A stretch of DNA of 64,000 nucleotides from JABMMZ01 sp964505065 (GTDB lineage: Bacteria; Bacteroidota; Bacteroidia; NS11-12g; UBA955), in the NCBI GenBank assembly GCA_964505065.1, contig CAZDGF010000003.1:17730-81729 (forward strand), given 5' to 3'. Shown one piece after another: positions 25,691 to 34,600 of the stretch. The position numbers and the translations under genes were made by a program. Every line of letters begins with the position of its first letter. The stretch's first letter is position 1. The notes under the pieces were generated by a model. The model was given only the letters and a program-made list of their open reading frames with translations. It searched no databases and had not been told where the DNA came from.

Positions 25691-25698
25691 TAATTTTG
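25691..25698 (+). promoter_or_regulatory. -7 promoter box of the outer-membrane gene at 25710
   Basis: TAATTTTG matches TAnnTTTG, 11 bp before the ATG, in the 83-bp divergent gap. Confidence 0.45.
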
Positions 25699-25709
25699 AA
25701 TTTTTATTC

Positions 25710-26831
25710 ATGAATAAACAGGTTTCAAAAATAATCTTTATTTTTTATTTTATGTTAAGTTATAGTTTTTCGGCTAAAGCACAACTTTTAAATGAAATAT
25801 TTGAACAGAAAGATACCCTTATGCCCAATGATACACAAACAGTAATGCTGCATGTGGAGGCTTTAAACTATATGCGCAATACCGAATATTTTGATATGAT
25901 AGAAAGAGGGCAAACATTATTTGGCGTACTTTTACAACTCCATGCAAGCTATCAGCCATATAAAAATGTATTGGTAAAGGCAGGTATTCAAACAAGGCAA
26001 GACTACGGCAGCACTGGGTTTAATACCGTTCAGCCTGTTTTTTCAGTTTCAGTATTTAAACACAAATGGCGCTACAATTTTGGGCAACTACAAGGCAGCA
26101 CAAACTATGGTTTAATAGAACCTATGTATAATATTGATAGAGCTATTACTCATAGAATTGAAAATGGTTTTCAAAGTATTTATAGAAGTAAAACATTTTA
26201 CTACAACCAATTTTTAGTATGGAACGAGCCAACTTATAAAACCACTAAAAATCAAGAACGCTTTACTGTTGGCTTGGTTACAGATAGAAAAATATTAAGC
26301 ACCAAACATTGGGAAATTAGCTTACCCATACAAGGCACATTGGCACATAGAGGAGGGCAATTAAATAGCAATCCAACACCTATTTTTTCGAGGGTAAATA
26401 CAGCAGTGGGTTTAAAATTAAATTGGCTTGTAAATTCAAATTTTAAAATACGAACAGAAAACTATTGGCTATATGCTGCCGATTTTTCGCCAACTATAAC
26501 CCAACCATACAAAAATGGAACAGCCACTTGGCATACAATTTCAATTATGAACAAAGGCTTTGAGCTAATGTTCAATTATTGGGCAGGCAGAGAGTTTCAA
26601 AGCCCCGTGGGTTCGCAATTGTACAACAATTTTAACCCCGATAATTTTGAGGCTTTTAGGCAAAAACAACAAATAATAATGAGCCGCTTAATGTACACAC
26701 AAAATATGTATAGGGGTATGAAATTAGATTTGCGTTTTGAGCCTTTTTATACTGTTCAATACAAGCGCTTTCAATACAGTTATTCTATTTATTTACGCAT
26801 AAATTTAAGTAGAAAGTTAGGAAAGATATAA
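25710..26831 (+). CDS. Putative outer-membrane beta-barrel protein
   Basis: The 373-residue protein has a signal peptide ending Ser-Ala-Lys-Ala-Gln (near residue 24). Alternating polar/aromatic strands follow, for example Lys-Trp-Arg-Tyr-Asn-Phe-Gly-Gln and Tyr-Ser-Ile-Tyr-Leu-Arg-Ile-Asn-Leu-Ser, suggesting a barrel of roughly 14-16 strands. The C-terminus ends Arg-Lys-Leu-Gly-Lys-Ile rather than in an aromatic residue. No named family is recognised. It has its own -7 box and a strong palindromic terminator just after the stop. Confidence 0.68.
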   Translation: MNKQVSKIIFIFYFMLSYSFSAKAQLLNEIFEQKDTLMPNDTQTVMLHVEALNYMRNTEYFDMIERGQTLFGVLLQLHASYQPYKNVLVKAGIQTRQDYGSTGFNTVQPVFSVSVFKHKWRYNFGQLQGSTNYGLIEPMYNIDRAITHRIENGFQSIYRSKTFYYNQFLVWNEPTYKTTKNQERFTVGLVTDRKILSTKHWEISLPIQGTLAHRGGQLNSNPTPIFSRVNTAVGLKLNWLVNSNFKIRTENYWLYAADFSPTITQPYKNGTATWHTISIMNKGFELMFNYWAGREFQSPVGSQLYNNFNPDNFEAFRQKQQIIMSRLMYTQNMYRGMKLDLRFEPFYTVQYKRFQYSYSIYLRINLSRKLGKI

Positions 26832-26863
26832 AAAAACACTACAAAATTTTGTAGTGTTTTTTT
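26831..26863. terminator. Bidirectional terminator between the outer-membrane gene and tRNA-Ser
   Basis: AAAACACTACAAAA (26833-26846) is followed directly by its perfect complement TTTTGTAGTGTTTT, giving T tails in both directions. It serves the plus-strand gene ending at 26831 and the minus-strand tRNA gene ending at 26872. Confidence 0.8.
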
Positions 26864-26871
26864 ATTTTGGG

Positions 26872-26956
26872 CGGAGAAAGAGGGATTCGAACCCCCGTTA
26901 GCTTACACTAAAACAGTTTTCAAGACTGCCGCATTCAACCGCTCTGCCATTTCTCC
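26872..26956 (-). tRNA. tRNA-Ser (anticodon UGA)
   Basis: On the minus strand the acceptor arm GGAGAAA pairs with TTTCTCC and the discriminator base is G. The anticodon loop reads CTTGAAA with anticodon TGA. A long variable arm, typical of serine tRNAs, follows. The T arm contains GGTTCGAATCC. Length is 85 nt. A 3' CCA is not encoded directly after the discriminator. Confidence 0.95.
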
Positions 26957-27029
26957 TTTTTTGGTAAAAGGACTGCAAAAGTAATTTAAAATTATAAAAT
27001 GAAAAAATTAAATTACTATTTATAGGAAT

Positions 27030-27989
27030 TTAATTGTAAAACCTATTCTCCTGCTTGCGCTTGGCTTGTACTATGCGCACCACAAAATCAATGCTTCTAT
27101 TGAGCTCAAAACCAGCCAATACACATAAAATATTAAAATAAATAAGCAACATTAAAACAATGATAGCCCCAATACTGCCGTATAATTTATTGTAACTATC
27201 AAAACCATCTACATAAGAAGAAAATAAATAAGTAGCTGCCAAAGAGAGTATGGTAGCAACTATAGCTCCTGGCGAAAAAAATTTCCATTTAGCTTTTGCC
27301 GAATGGGCAAAATAATATAGGCTACTCATTATAAAAAACACCAATGCCGAGAGCGTTGTAAATTGAATTAAACTGACAACAAAAAGCATTACTTTTTTAT
27401 TTATCCAACGTTCTTTTATGATATAATTGCTAGCTAATGAACCCCCAATTAATACACTTAATGCTGCAAAAATAAGTACAGTAATAAACAATGAAATACC
27501 TATAGATTTTAAGCGTTTTTGAAAAAAATTGCGTTTGTTTTTTTCATCATCTGTAAAATTGCTATCAAAAGCTACCATAAGGGTAAATACACCATTGCTA
27601 GAAAAATACAAAGCAGCAAAAAAACCCAATGATAACAAGCCACTTCGTTGGTTTTTTACTATATCTACAACTGTTTTTCTAATCACTTTGTAAGCATCAT
27701 CGGGCAAAAAGAAATCCATTTGTTGAAGTATAGCTTTTTGAAAAGTAGCACCAGGCAAATATGCTATTAACGTAAATAAAAATAACAAGGAAGGAAAAAT
27801 AGCCAAAAAGAAATTCCACGAAAGTGAGCCTGCATATAAATTGAACTTTGGGCTAATTATACCTTTAAAAAATGTTTGGCAAACAGAGTACAAAGAAGCC
27901 CCCTGAAAACCAGGCGGTATAATATTATCTAAGAAAACAACTACCTTTCTTATGGGTTTAAAATGCGATATTTTTTCCTTAATTTTCAA
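27030..27989 (-). CDS. YihY/BrkB-family membrane protein
   Basis: This 319-residue protein has about six transmembrane helices with the family features: Ala-Gly-Ser-Leu-Ser-Trp-Asn-Phe near 55 (the usual Ala-x-x-Leu-x-Tyr position), and a C-terminal Tyr-Gly-Ser-Ile-Gly-Ala-Ile-Ile-Val-Leu-Met-Leu-Leu-Ile-Tyr-Phe-Asn near 270. Members were once mislabelled ribonuclease BN. The function is unknown and transport has been suggested. Its start overlaps the stop of the upstream methyltransferase gene by 4 nt, so they are translated together. Confidence 0.9.
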   Translation of the reverse strand: MKIKEKISHFKPIRKVVVFLDNIIPPGFQGASLYSVCQTFFKGIISPKFNLYAGSLSWNFFLAIFPSLLFLFTLIAYLPGATFQKAILQQMDFFLPDDAYKVIRKTVVDIVKNQRSGLLSLGFFAALYFSSNGVFTLMVAFDSNFTDDEKNKRNFFQKRLKSIGISLFITVLIFAALSVLIGGSLASNYIIKERWINKKVMLFVVSLIQFTTLSALVFFIMSSLYYFAHSAKAKWKFFSPGAIVATILSLAATYLFSSYVDGFDSYNKLYGSIGAIIVLMLLIYFNILCVLAGFELNRSIDFVVRIVQAKRKQENRFYN

Positions 27990-28774
27990 TACCGCAAAGT
28001 AAAGTGTTCTTTTGATTGATTGGGTCGAAAAAATACAATACCTAAAAAAAATAAATCGAGGGTAACAATTACTTTTTCATGGTTGCATATTTTTTTCCAT
28101 GCCAGCTGCATATCATCGCTCCATCTAATATCGTCAAAAATAAAAACTGTGTTTTCGTGTGCTTTGGTTAAACACCATTCAAAATACTGCAAAGTTGCGG
28201 CTATACTGTGGTTGCCATCAAAAAAAACATAATCTATTTGAGGCAATTGGTGCACCACTTCAGGCAGTGTATTTTCAAACAATCCTTCAATAAATTGAAT
28301 ATTTTGCAAGCCCAATTTTTCTGCATTGTATTTTGCTATTTCTATACTTTTTGGGTTGCCTTCAAGCGATATTAAAAAGCCATTGGCAATACCATGTGCT
28401 TGATACAAGGTGCTAATACCTACGGAAGTGCCTATTTCTATGGCATACTGCGGATTTATAAAGCTACAAATTCGCTCTAACAATTCGCCATATTTGGCAG
28501 ATTTTGAGGTGTTTTTTGTTAGTTTTTTTAAGGGTTGTTTGCTAATACTTTGGTTTTGTGCAGCACCCAATGGCAATACTTCAATTAGCGCATTGCTGCT
28601 CAACATTTGGCTGCGCACAAGCTCTATTTCATGGTAAAATGGCTTTTGTTTTCGGGCATCTAAAACATTTACAACAAACTGATATACAAAAGGCGAGTGC
28701 ACATTGTATTTGGTATCTGCCGAAAAAAAATAAGCAATATAATCGAGGGCTAATTGCGCTTTTGAAATTTTCAT
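27986..28774 (-). CDS. Class I SAM-dependent methyltransferase
   Basis: The 262-residue protein has a Rossmann-type SAM site, Ala-Ile-Glu-Ile-Gly-Thr-Ser-Val-Gly-Ile-Ser near 107-117. Acidic Leu-Glu-Gly-Asn-Pro ends the second strand, and Val-Phe-Phe-Asp-Gly-Asn-His is motif III. The first 90 residues, with His-Ser-Pro-Phe-Val-Tyr, form an N-terminal extension seen in Bacteroidota homologues. Substrate unknown. It lies 15 bp after the DUF349 gene and overlaps the YihY-type gene by 4 nt. Confidence 0.85.
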   Translation of the reverse strand: MKISKAQLALDYIAYFFSADTKYNVHSPFVYQFVVNVLDARKQKPFYHEIELVRSQMLSSNALIEVLPLGAAQNQSISKQPLKKLTKNTSKSAKYGELLERICSFINPQYAIEIGTSVGISTLYQAHGIANGFLISLEGNPKSIEIAKYNAEKLGLQNIQFIEGLFENTLPEVVHQLPQIDYVFFDGNHSIAATLQYFEWCLTKAHENTVFIFDDIRWSDDMQLAWKKICNHEKVIVTLDLFFLGIVFFRPNQSKEHFTLRY

Positions 28775-28789
28775 TATTTCAAATTCTAC

Positions 28790-30676
28790 TTATCTACCGC
28801 TCGTTTTTTTGAAAGTACGCAATACTTTCAACTCTTCTTGAATTTTTGCAATTTGAACATTTATAACTTCTATTTTTTGCTCTATTTGCTTACGCAAAGT
28901 ATCTGCATTTTTACTTTTGGCAAAAAATTCAATGTTATTATTCAAGGTTTCTACTTCGTCTTTCAAGCCTTTCAATTTATCATTCAAATTGCGCTCTTCA
29001 TACTTCAATTTATCATCGCCATTGGGCGCAGTAGAAAGCAATTCGTAATGTTCTTTCATTCTTAATTGCTTATTTTCATCTGCACTTTGTTTAAATTTTT
29101 TGTAAACCGCATCTATTGCTTTATTGTAGTTGGTTTGCAAATCGGCTTTTGCTTTTATTGGCACAAAACCTATGCTCATCCATTGTTGTTGTAGTTTGCG
29201 TAATTCTGCAAAAGCAGCGGCACCATCTTCTGTTTCTATCAGTTTTTCGGCAGCTTTTATAATATCTTGTTTGGCAGTTAAATTTTCTTTTTCGCCTGCA
29301 TTTCGTTCTTTGTAGTATTCATCTCTTTTTGCAAAAAATCCATCGCATGCTTTTCTAAATCTACCCCATACTTTATCGTTCATATTATCAGGCACAGGTC
29401 CAATAGAACGCCATTTTTCTTGTAAAGAAATTAAGAGTTTTCCTGCCACATCAAATTGATTGCCTTCGGCTATTTTTTCAGCCTCTTCACACAATTTTAT
29501 TTTAGCCTTTAGGTTATCTTCTCTTCCGCTATTTAGCTGGTCGAAGAATTGTTTTCTGTTGTTGTTGAAACCATTTTGAGCCTCTCTAAAACGTTTCCAT
29601 ATTTGGTCGTTCATACTTTCAGGCACGGGTCCTATGGCTTTCCATTCATTAAAAATTGCTGTTACTTCTTCCGATTTTTCTTTCCAAGCTTTTACACTAT
29701 CGTTACTTATTTGGTTTAGTAATTCCATTTTTTCGCAAAGCATTTTTTTTAGTTCTAAATTTTCATTGCGTTTGGCTTTTATAACATCGAGTTGTGCACG
29801 TTTTTCGTTCAATACGGCATCTGTAGCTTCTTTAAAGCGTTTCCAAATATCTTCGCTTGCTTCTTTGGTGGTTACAGGTCCAGCATTTTTAAAATCTTCA
29901 TGGTATTTGTTCAGCATAATGTATGCTTTTTTTACCGATTTTTCTTCGTGCAATAGCGTTACCTTTTTTATCAAATCTATTTTAAACTCAAGGTTTTTAG
30001 ATTTATCAATTTCCTTTAGCTCATTGTTTATAGAGTGGTTATCATAAAATTTATCTAAATAAAAACGGTAGCTATCCCAAAGCTCCTGCATGTGTTCTCT
30101 TGGTACAGTGCGTATTTGTTTCCATTCTTTTTGCAGCTCCAATACTTGCGGAAAAAGTTTATCTGTTTCATCATTGGCAGCCAAAGCTTTTAGTTTTTCT
30201 AAAATGCCTTTTTTAGCATTTAGGTTTTTTTGTTTTTCCTCTTCAGCCAAGCGTTTTTCTTCTGCACGTTTTTCTAAAAATTGAGTATAGGCTTTGTAAA
30301 ATAGTTCTTTTTGCTCATCGTAGGGCGATTTAAAATCTCGCACCTCATTGCCCGCATCTGCCCATTCTTTAATTTGAACAATGCGCTCGGCTTTTATCAT
30401 ATCATCAAAAAGCACACGTATTTTTTTAAAAACATCGTGCCCTTCTTTTATATTGGTAGTATTTACCAATTGTTGCGCTTTGTTTACAAAATCTTGCTTT
30501 GTATAAGCACTATAATCGGTAGAATCCTTTTTTTCTTCTTCTATTACTTCTAATAGTTCATCGTGTTCTTCTACATCGCCTTTTTTTTCAAGGTTTTCAA
30601 TGTTGATTTCCAAGCCATTTTCATTTGGTATTTGGGCTAAAATTTCTGGTGTAGAATGCTTGTCAATTTCTGTCAT
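28790..30676 (-). CDS. DUF349-repeat protein
   Basis: At 628 residues this is an acidic and helical protein with at least five DUF349 repeats between about residues 130 and 520. Each has a Trp-Lys-x-Ile-(Gly/Arg)-(Pro/Thr)-Val-Pro core followed by Trp-x-(Arg/Ser)-(Phe/Tyr)-(Arg/Lys). The C-terminal 90 residues form a coiled coil. The function is unknown in Bacteroidota, and members are cytoplasmic. It heads a three-gene unit with the methyltransferase and YihY-type genes. Confidence 0.88.
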   Translation of the reverse strand: MTEIDKHSTPEILAQIPNENGLEINIENLEKKGDVEEHDELLEVIEEEKKDSTDYSAYTKQDFVNKAQQLVNTTNIKEGHDVFKKIRVLFDDMIKAERIVQIKEWADAGNEVRDFKSPYDEQKELFYKAYTQFLEKRAEEKRLAEEEKQKNLNAKKGILEKLKALAANDETDKLFPQVLELQKEWKQIRTVPREHMQELWDSYRFYLDKFYDNHSINNELKEIDKSKNLEFKIDLIKKVTLLHEEKSVKKAYIMLNKYHEDFKNAGPVTTKEASEDIWKRFKEATDAVLNEKRAQLDVIKAKRNENLELKKMLCEKMELLNQISNDSVKAWKEKSEEVTAIFNEWKAIGPVPESMNDQIWKRFREAQNGFNNNRKQFFDQLNSGREDNLKAKIKLCEEAEKIAEGNQFDVAGKLLISLQEKWRSIGPVPDNMNDKVWGRFRKACDGFFAKRDEYYKERNAGEKENLTAKQDIIKAAEKLIETEDGAAAFAELRKLQQQWMSIGFVPIKAKADLQTNYNKAIDAVYKKFKQSADENKQLRMKEHYELLSTAPNGDDKLKYEERNLNDKLKGLKDEVETLNNNIEFFAKSKNADTLRKQIEQKIEVINVQIAKIQEELKVLRTFKKTSGR

Positions 30677-30996
30677 TAACGCTATGGTTTTAAAATTATT
30701 GTTTTATAAAAAGATTTATAAGTTGAGTAGTTAGAAAATTATATTGTTGAAGATAAAAATATAATTAAGCAAATATGTTTTATTTTATTGCATAAATATG
30801 GGTTTACGGCTATTTATTTTAAATTGAATATTCCAATATTGGTTATTGTTATTTGCTTTTCAGATGCAAATATGAAGATAAAAAATAAATTATTTATCAA
30901 TTGAAGTCAAAATATTGTCAATATTGTCCTAAATAAAAATCAGAAATAAAAATTACCGAGCCAAATCAATAGTTTTACTTAAAAAAGCAATAGAAA
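30677..30996. other. 320-bp AT-rich gap without a gene
   Basis: No convincing reading frame, RNA or repeat copy was found. It contains ATATTCCAATATTGG and AATATTGTCAATATTG, short AT palindromes of unclear meaning, and probably the promoter of the DUF349 unit. Any end of the decayed insertion sequence at 30997 could lie here, but no inverted terminal repeat was recognised. Confidence 0.5.
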
Positions 30997-31320
30997 TTAA
31001 AAAAGAACCCCTTGTATTGTTTTTTTATTTTTAGGAGGTGGATGTTCAAAAGGGTTATTCAGCCAATAATAGAGTTCTATTTTTGTAAAACAATTTAATC
31101 TGATGAATGCTACTAAATTTGATAGGTGCCAACCATATTTTGCTATGTTTTTAAGATATTTTAACAACAATATTGTTATTAAAGCTGTCCAAATTTGTAT
31201 TTTAACTGCATTTTCACTCGTGCCTATAAATGTTTTTATATGAAGCAGCTGTTTGATGTCTCTAAAAAACAATTCTACTTGCCATCTTGCTTTGTAAAGG
31301 TCTGCTATGGTTTTTGCCAA
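30997..31320 (-). pseudogene. IS4-family transposase remnant, C-terminal 108 residues
   Basis: The fragment keeps the IS4 C-terminal signature Y-(2)-R-(3)-E-(6)-K exactly: Tyr-Lys-Ala-Arg-Trp-Gln-Val-Glu then Lys after Leu-Phe-Phe-Arg-Asp-Ile. The Glu is the last residue of the DDE triad. The frame is open a few codons further upstream (Val-Lys-Trp-Leu). At 31325 it runs directly into the MITE-like repeat, and nothing of the N-terminal two thirds follows. It is therefore inactive. The C-terminus (Pro-Pro-Pro-Lys-Asn) looks intact. Confidence 0.85.
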
Positions 31321-31324
31321 CCAT

Positions 31325-31579
31325 TTAACCCAAATTAATCAATAGGAGATTTGAAAAATTGAACTATTTGATTTAGTTGGGATTAACCCCGATTTAAAAA
31401 TTGTAATTATGTTTTGTAAAAACATGATTTACAATTTGTTATTCGATTCAGCAATTCTATTGCTGAATTTGGGTTTAATTGGGATTAACCCCGATTTAAA
31501 AATTGCAATTATGTTTTGTAAAAACATGATTTGCAATTTGTTATTCGATTCAGCAATTCTATTGCTGAATTTGGGTTAA
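31325..31579 (+). repeat. MITE-like repeat, one full copy (B) plus one half copy (C)
   Basis: The full copy starts with TTAACCCAAATT at 31325 and reaches AATTTGGG near 31474. A second copy of only the right half (from GGGATTAACCCC through both hairpins) follows directly and ends AATTTGGGTTAA at 31579. The hairpin stem TTCAGCAAT with ATTGCTGAA is conserved in both, with loop TCT instead of GCT in copy A. Copy B also differs at paired positions of the first hairpin (GTAATT with ATTTAC). Confidence 0.8.
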
Positions 31580-31595
31580 AACTATTAGGTAAAAA

Positions 31596-31629
31596 AAAGG
31601 GTGGAAGTTTTAAAAACTTCCACCCTTTT
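31596..31629 (-). terminator. Rho-independent terminator of the T9SS cargo gene
   Basis: GGGTGGAAGTTTT and AAAACTTCCACCC form a strong stem with A and T tails on both sides. It lies 22 bp after the minus-strand stop codon at 31651. Confidence 0.8.
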
Positions 31630-31650
31630 AGTTTAAAATATTAAATCTTA

Positions 31651-34600
31651 TTATTTAGTAATAACTACACGTTTTGTTACTGTAACTCCATCAGCTATAA
31701 GCTTAACAGTATATACGCCTGTAGCATTATTACTTAAATCAACAGTATAAGAACCTGCAACATCAGTAAAGTTTTGGTTTAATACCAATTGACCCATAGC
31801 ATTGTATACTTCTACATTGGTTTTAGCAGCTAATTTACCGTTCAAATCAATAGTTACAATACCCGAAGTTGGGTTAGGATATACGTTAACAGTTTCGTTT
31901 AATTTAGTTTCATCTAAACCTACAGTGCTGTTAGTACATTTTGGCCAGTAAGTATATTGTACTAATCTTGTAAACTCATCAGAAGTGTTGCCACTTGGGT
32001 CGGTTACTCTATAAGTAATAGTATATATACCTTCATTGGTTTCATCTACATTTTGTCTGATAATTTCAATTAATGGTTTCAATACTGTAGGACCATAGTA
32101 GTTATCTTGAGTATTTATACCCCACATTGGCCATATTTTTTCGCCAACACAACCTTTAATACTTTCACCCCAAATACTTGGTGCTTTAGTGTCTCTAACA
32201 ATTACAGTTCTTGTTTTATTAGTAATATTTCCTGATGCATCAATTGCTTGGAAATCTTCAGAGTAAGAACCAATTGTATTGTCATTAACCATACCTGGGT
32301 TTAACAATGTTAAACTTACTTGTGTATTGTCGTAATAATTATCAGATACAGTAGCAGGTGTAGATATATATGGTGTTCTTACTTCGTGGTAAACAATATC
32401 AAATGTATTCAAGCTAATTACCGGAGGAATAAAGTCATCAACTCTATAAGCTCTTACAACTGGTGAACTTACATTGTTATAATCATCTTCTGCAGTATAA
32501 GTAGCAGTGTAAGTAGCTCTTACCAATGTATTTAATGCACCATTTGTATTATCCCAAGTTCTGGTTAAAGTTGGTGTATTGTCTAAAGAGTCTACAGATG
32601 TAGTTTGGTCTATCCAAACAGAATTAATTTGAACATTTTCTGTACCATTTTTAATAATTCTTGGAGCTTTAGTATCAGCTACACAAACAGTTCTTGTTTG
32701 AACAGTTTCATTGCCAGCTATATCTTTAACGCTGTAAGTTATAGTATAAGTACCAGGCATTTTTGTATCTACGCTACCACTGGTTATTACAGAGGTTTTA
32801 AGATTTAAGTATGGATTTGTATTCCAAGCATCATAACCTGGCTCTACATAAGCTGGCGTATTTCTTGTAGCTTCTATACAACCTGGAGCAGATGGGCTTA
32901 ATACCAATACCGGAGGGGTTTTATCAAGTACAACAATAATAGTTCTTCTAACAGGTAAAGCATTGTTTCCTGATGCATCTGTTACATTATACTCTACAGT
33001 ATAAATACCTGCAGTACAGCTATCTAAATCTGAAATAATTTCCATTCTTGGGCTAATATCGCCTTCAGAAGCATCCATAGCTACAGCGCCATCATCAGTA
33101 TAAGGAGCACATTTTTCGATTCTAACAGTATCTGCTCCATTTAAAGTAATAATTGGTGGTAAGTTATCGTTAGCTAATTTTAATGCGTAATCTTCGTATT
33201 CGCCAGCAGTTATAGGTCCGCATGGTGTAATGGCATTGTTATTATAGTTTGTTACAACACGCATTCTTGCTGTACCTTCAAAAGAGTTGGCAATACTTGG
33301 AACAGCAATGCTTGTTGTCCAAGTTGCAGTATTAGCACTCGATTCAGTTGCGGCTAATTCACCAGCATCATTAAAATCACCATCTACGTTCCAGTCAATA
33401 TAAATTGCTCTGTTAGCTGGGTCAACAGTTGTATTTCTGCTTATTTCAAAATCATATGTTTTACCAAAAGTTAATGTTGCTTGTTTATCAGCAGCGTAGT
33501 CTGTGTAAGCTGCATCACCAGAGGTAGTATAATTATTTAATAATTCTGTTGTGCCATCTAATACTCTTACTCTATTGATACCTACGTCTCCACTCAACAA
33601 ATAAGAAGATGGGTTACAATAAGCCAAAGCGCAGATATATTTATTTTTTACCACAGTTTTGGTTGTACTTGATGGGTTAACACTATTCCAAGCTTTTAAT
33701 GTAATAGTATAACAACCTGAACCAGTAAATTTAATAATTGGTGTAGGGAAACTATCGCCAGGAGTAGCATTGTAAGTAACAAAACCAGAGCCTACTACAG
33801 AAGGGCTTGAAGGAGGATTCATTAATGTATAAGTAGTTGGGAAAATATTCCAAGTAAATCTGTTAGCATTTTCTACCATTGGTGTAAGTACGGTTGTATT
33901 AACACCTACAGTTGGTCTTCTATTAGAAGCCATAAAATCTACTTTACCTACTGAACCAGCAGTTACTATATCAATAGAATCGCAATATTTTTTATTGCCA
34001 ACACATGATTTAACTTCTAAACAAACTTCATAAGTACCGCTATTGTAAAAAGTAGTTTGGAAATCTTTTTTGTTACCATTAAGTACCGGAGAACCATCTA
34101 CTGTCCACTCCCAAGTAGGTACACCAGCTATATTTGATGTTGTATTTGTGAATTTTATTGGTGTATAATCGTATCCAGGTGTTGTAGAAGCAGAAAAGTT
34201 TGGTGTTGGAGGAATTGGAGGTCCTAATTCAGAATTGTAAAATCCAGCAAAACCAGAATCTACACCAGCAGCACTTGATTCAAATAAAATATACATACTA
34301 CCGCTTGTAGCCGTTAATTTTTTAATTGGTGTTGAGGTATTGCTGTAAGTAGCTAATAGCGTTCCAGATGGGCTTTTGCCATCCCATATTCTTAATTTAT
34401 CATCTGCATCTTTAAATTTAAGTTGCGTTAATGTTAAATTAATTTTTGTTGCATTACAAGGTGTAATTTGTAAAAATGAGCGTGTTCCAAAACCTTGGTT
34501 ATTACCATAGTTTAAATTTGGACCACCATTATCAAAAATAGTACCACTTGAGCTTCCTACAATGTTATCAGCATTTGGACCATAAGTACCAAAACCTAAA

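Noticed and set aside
29634..30047. 137-codon plus-strand frame
   Set aside because: Antisense to the DUF349 gene, with Ser/Phe-rich composition expected from the complement.
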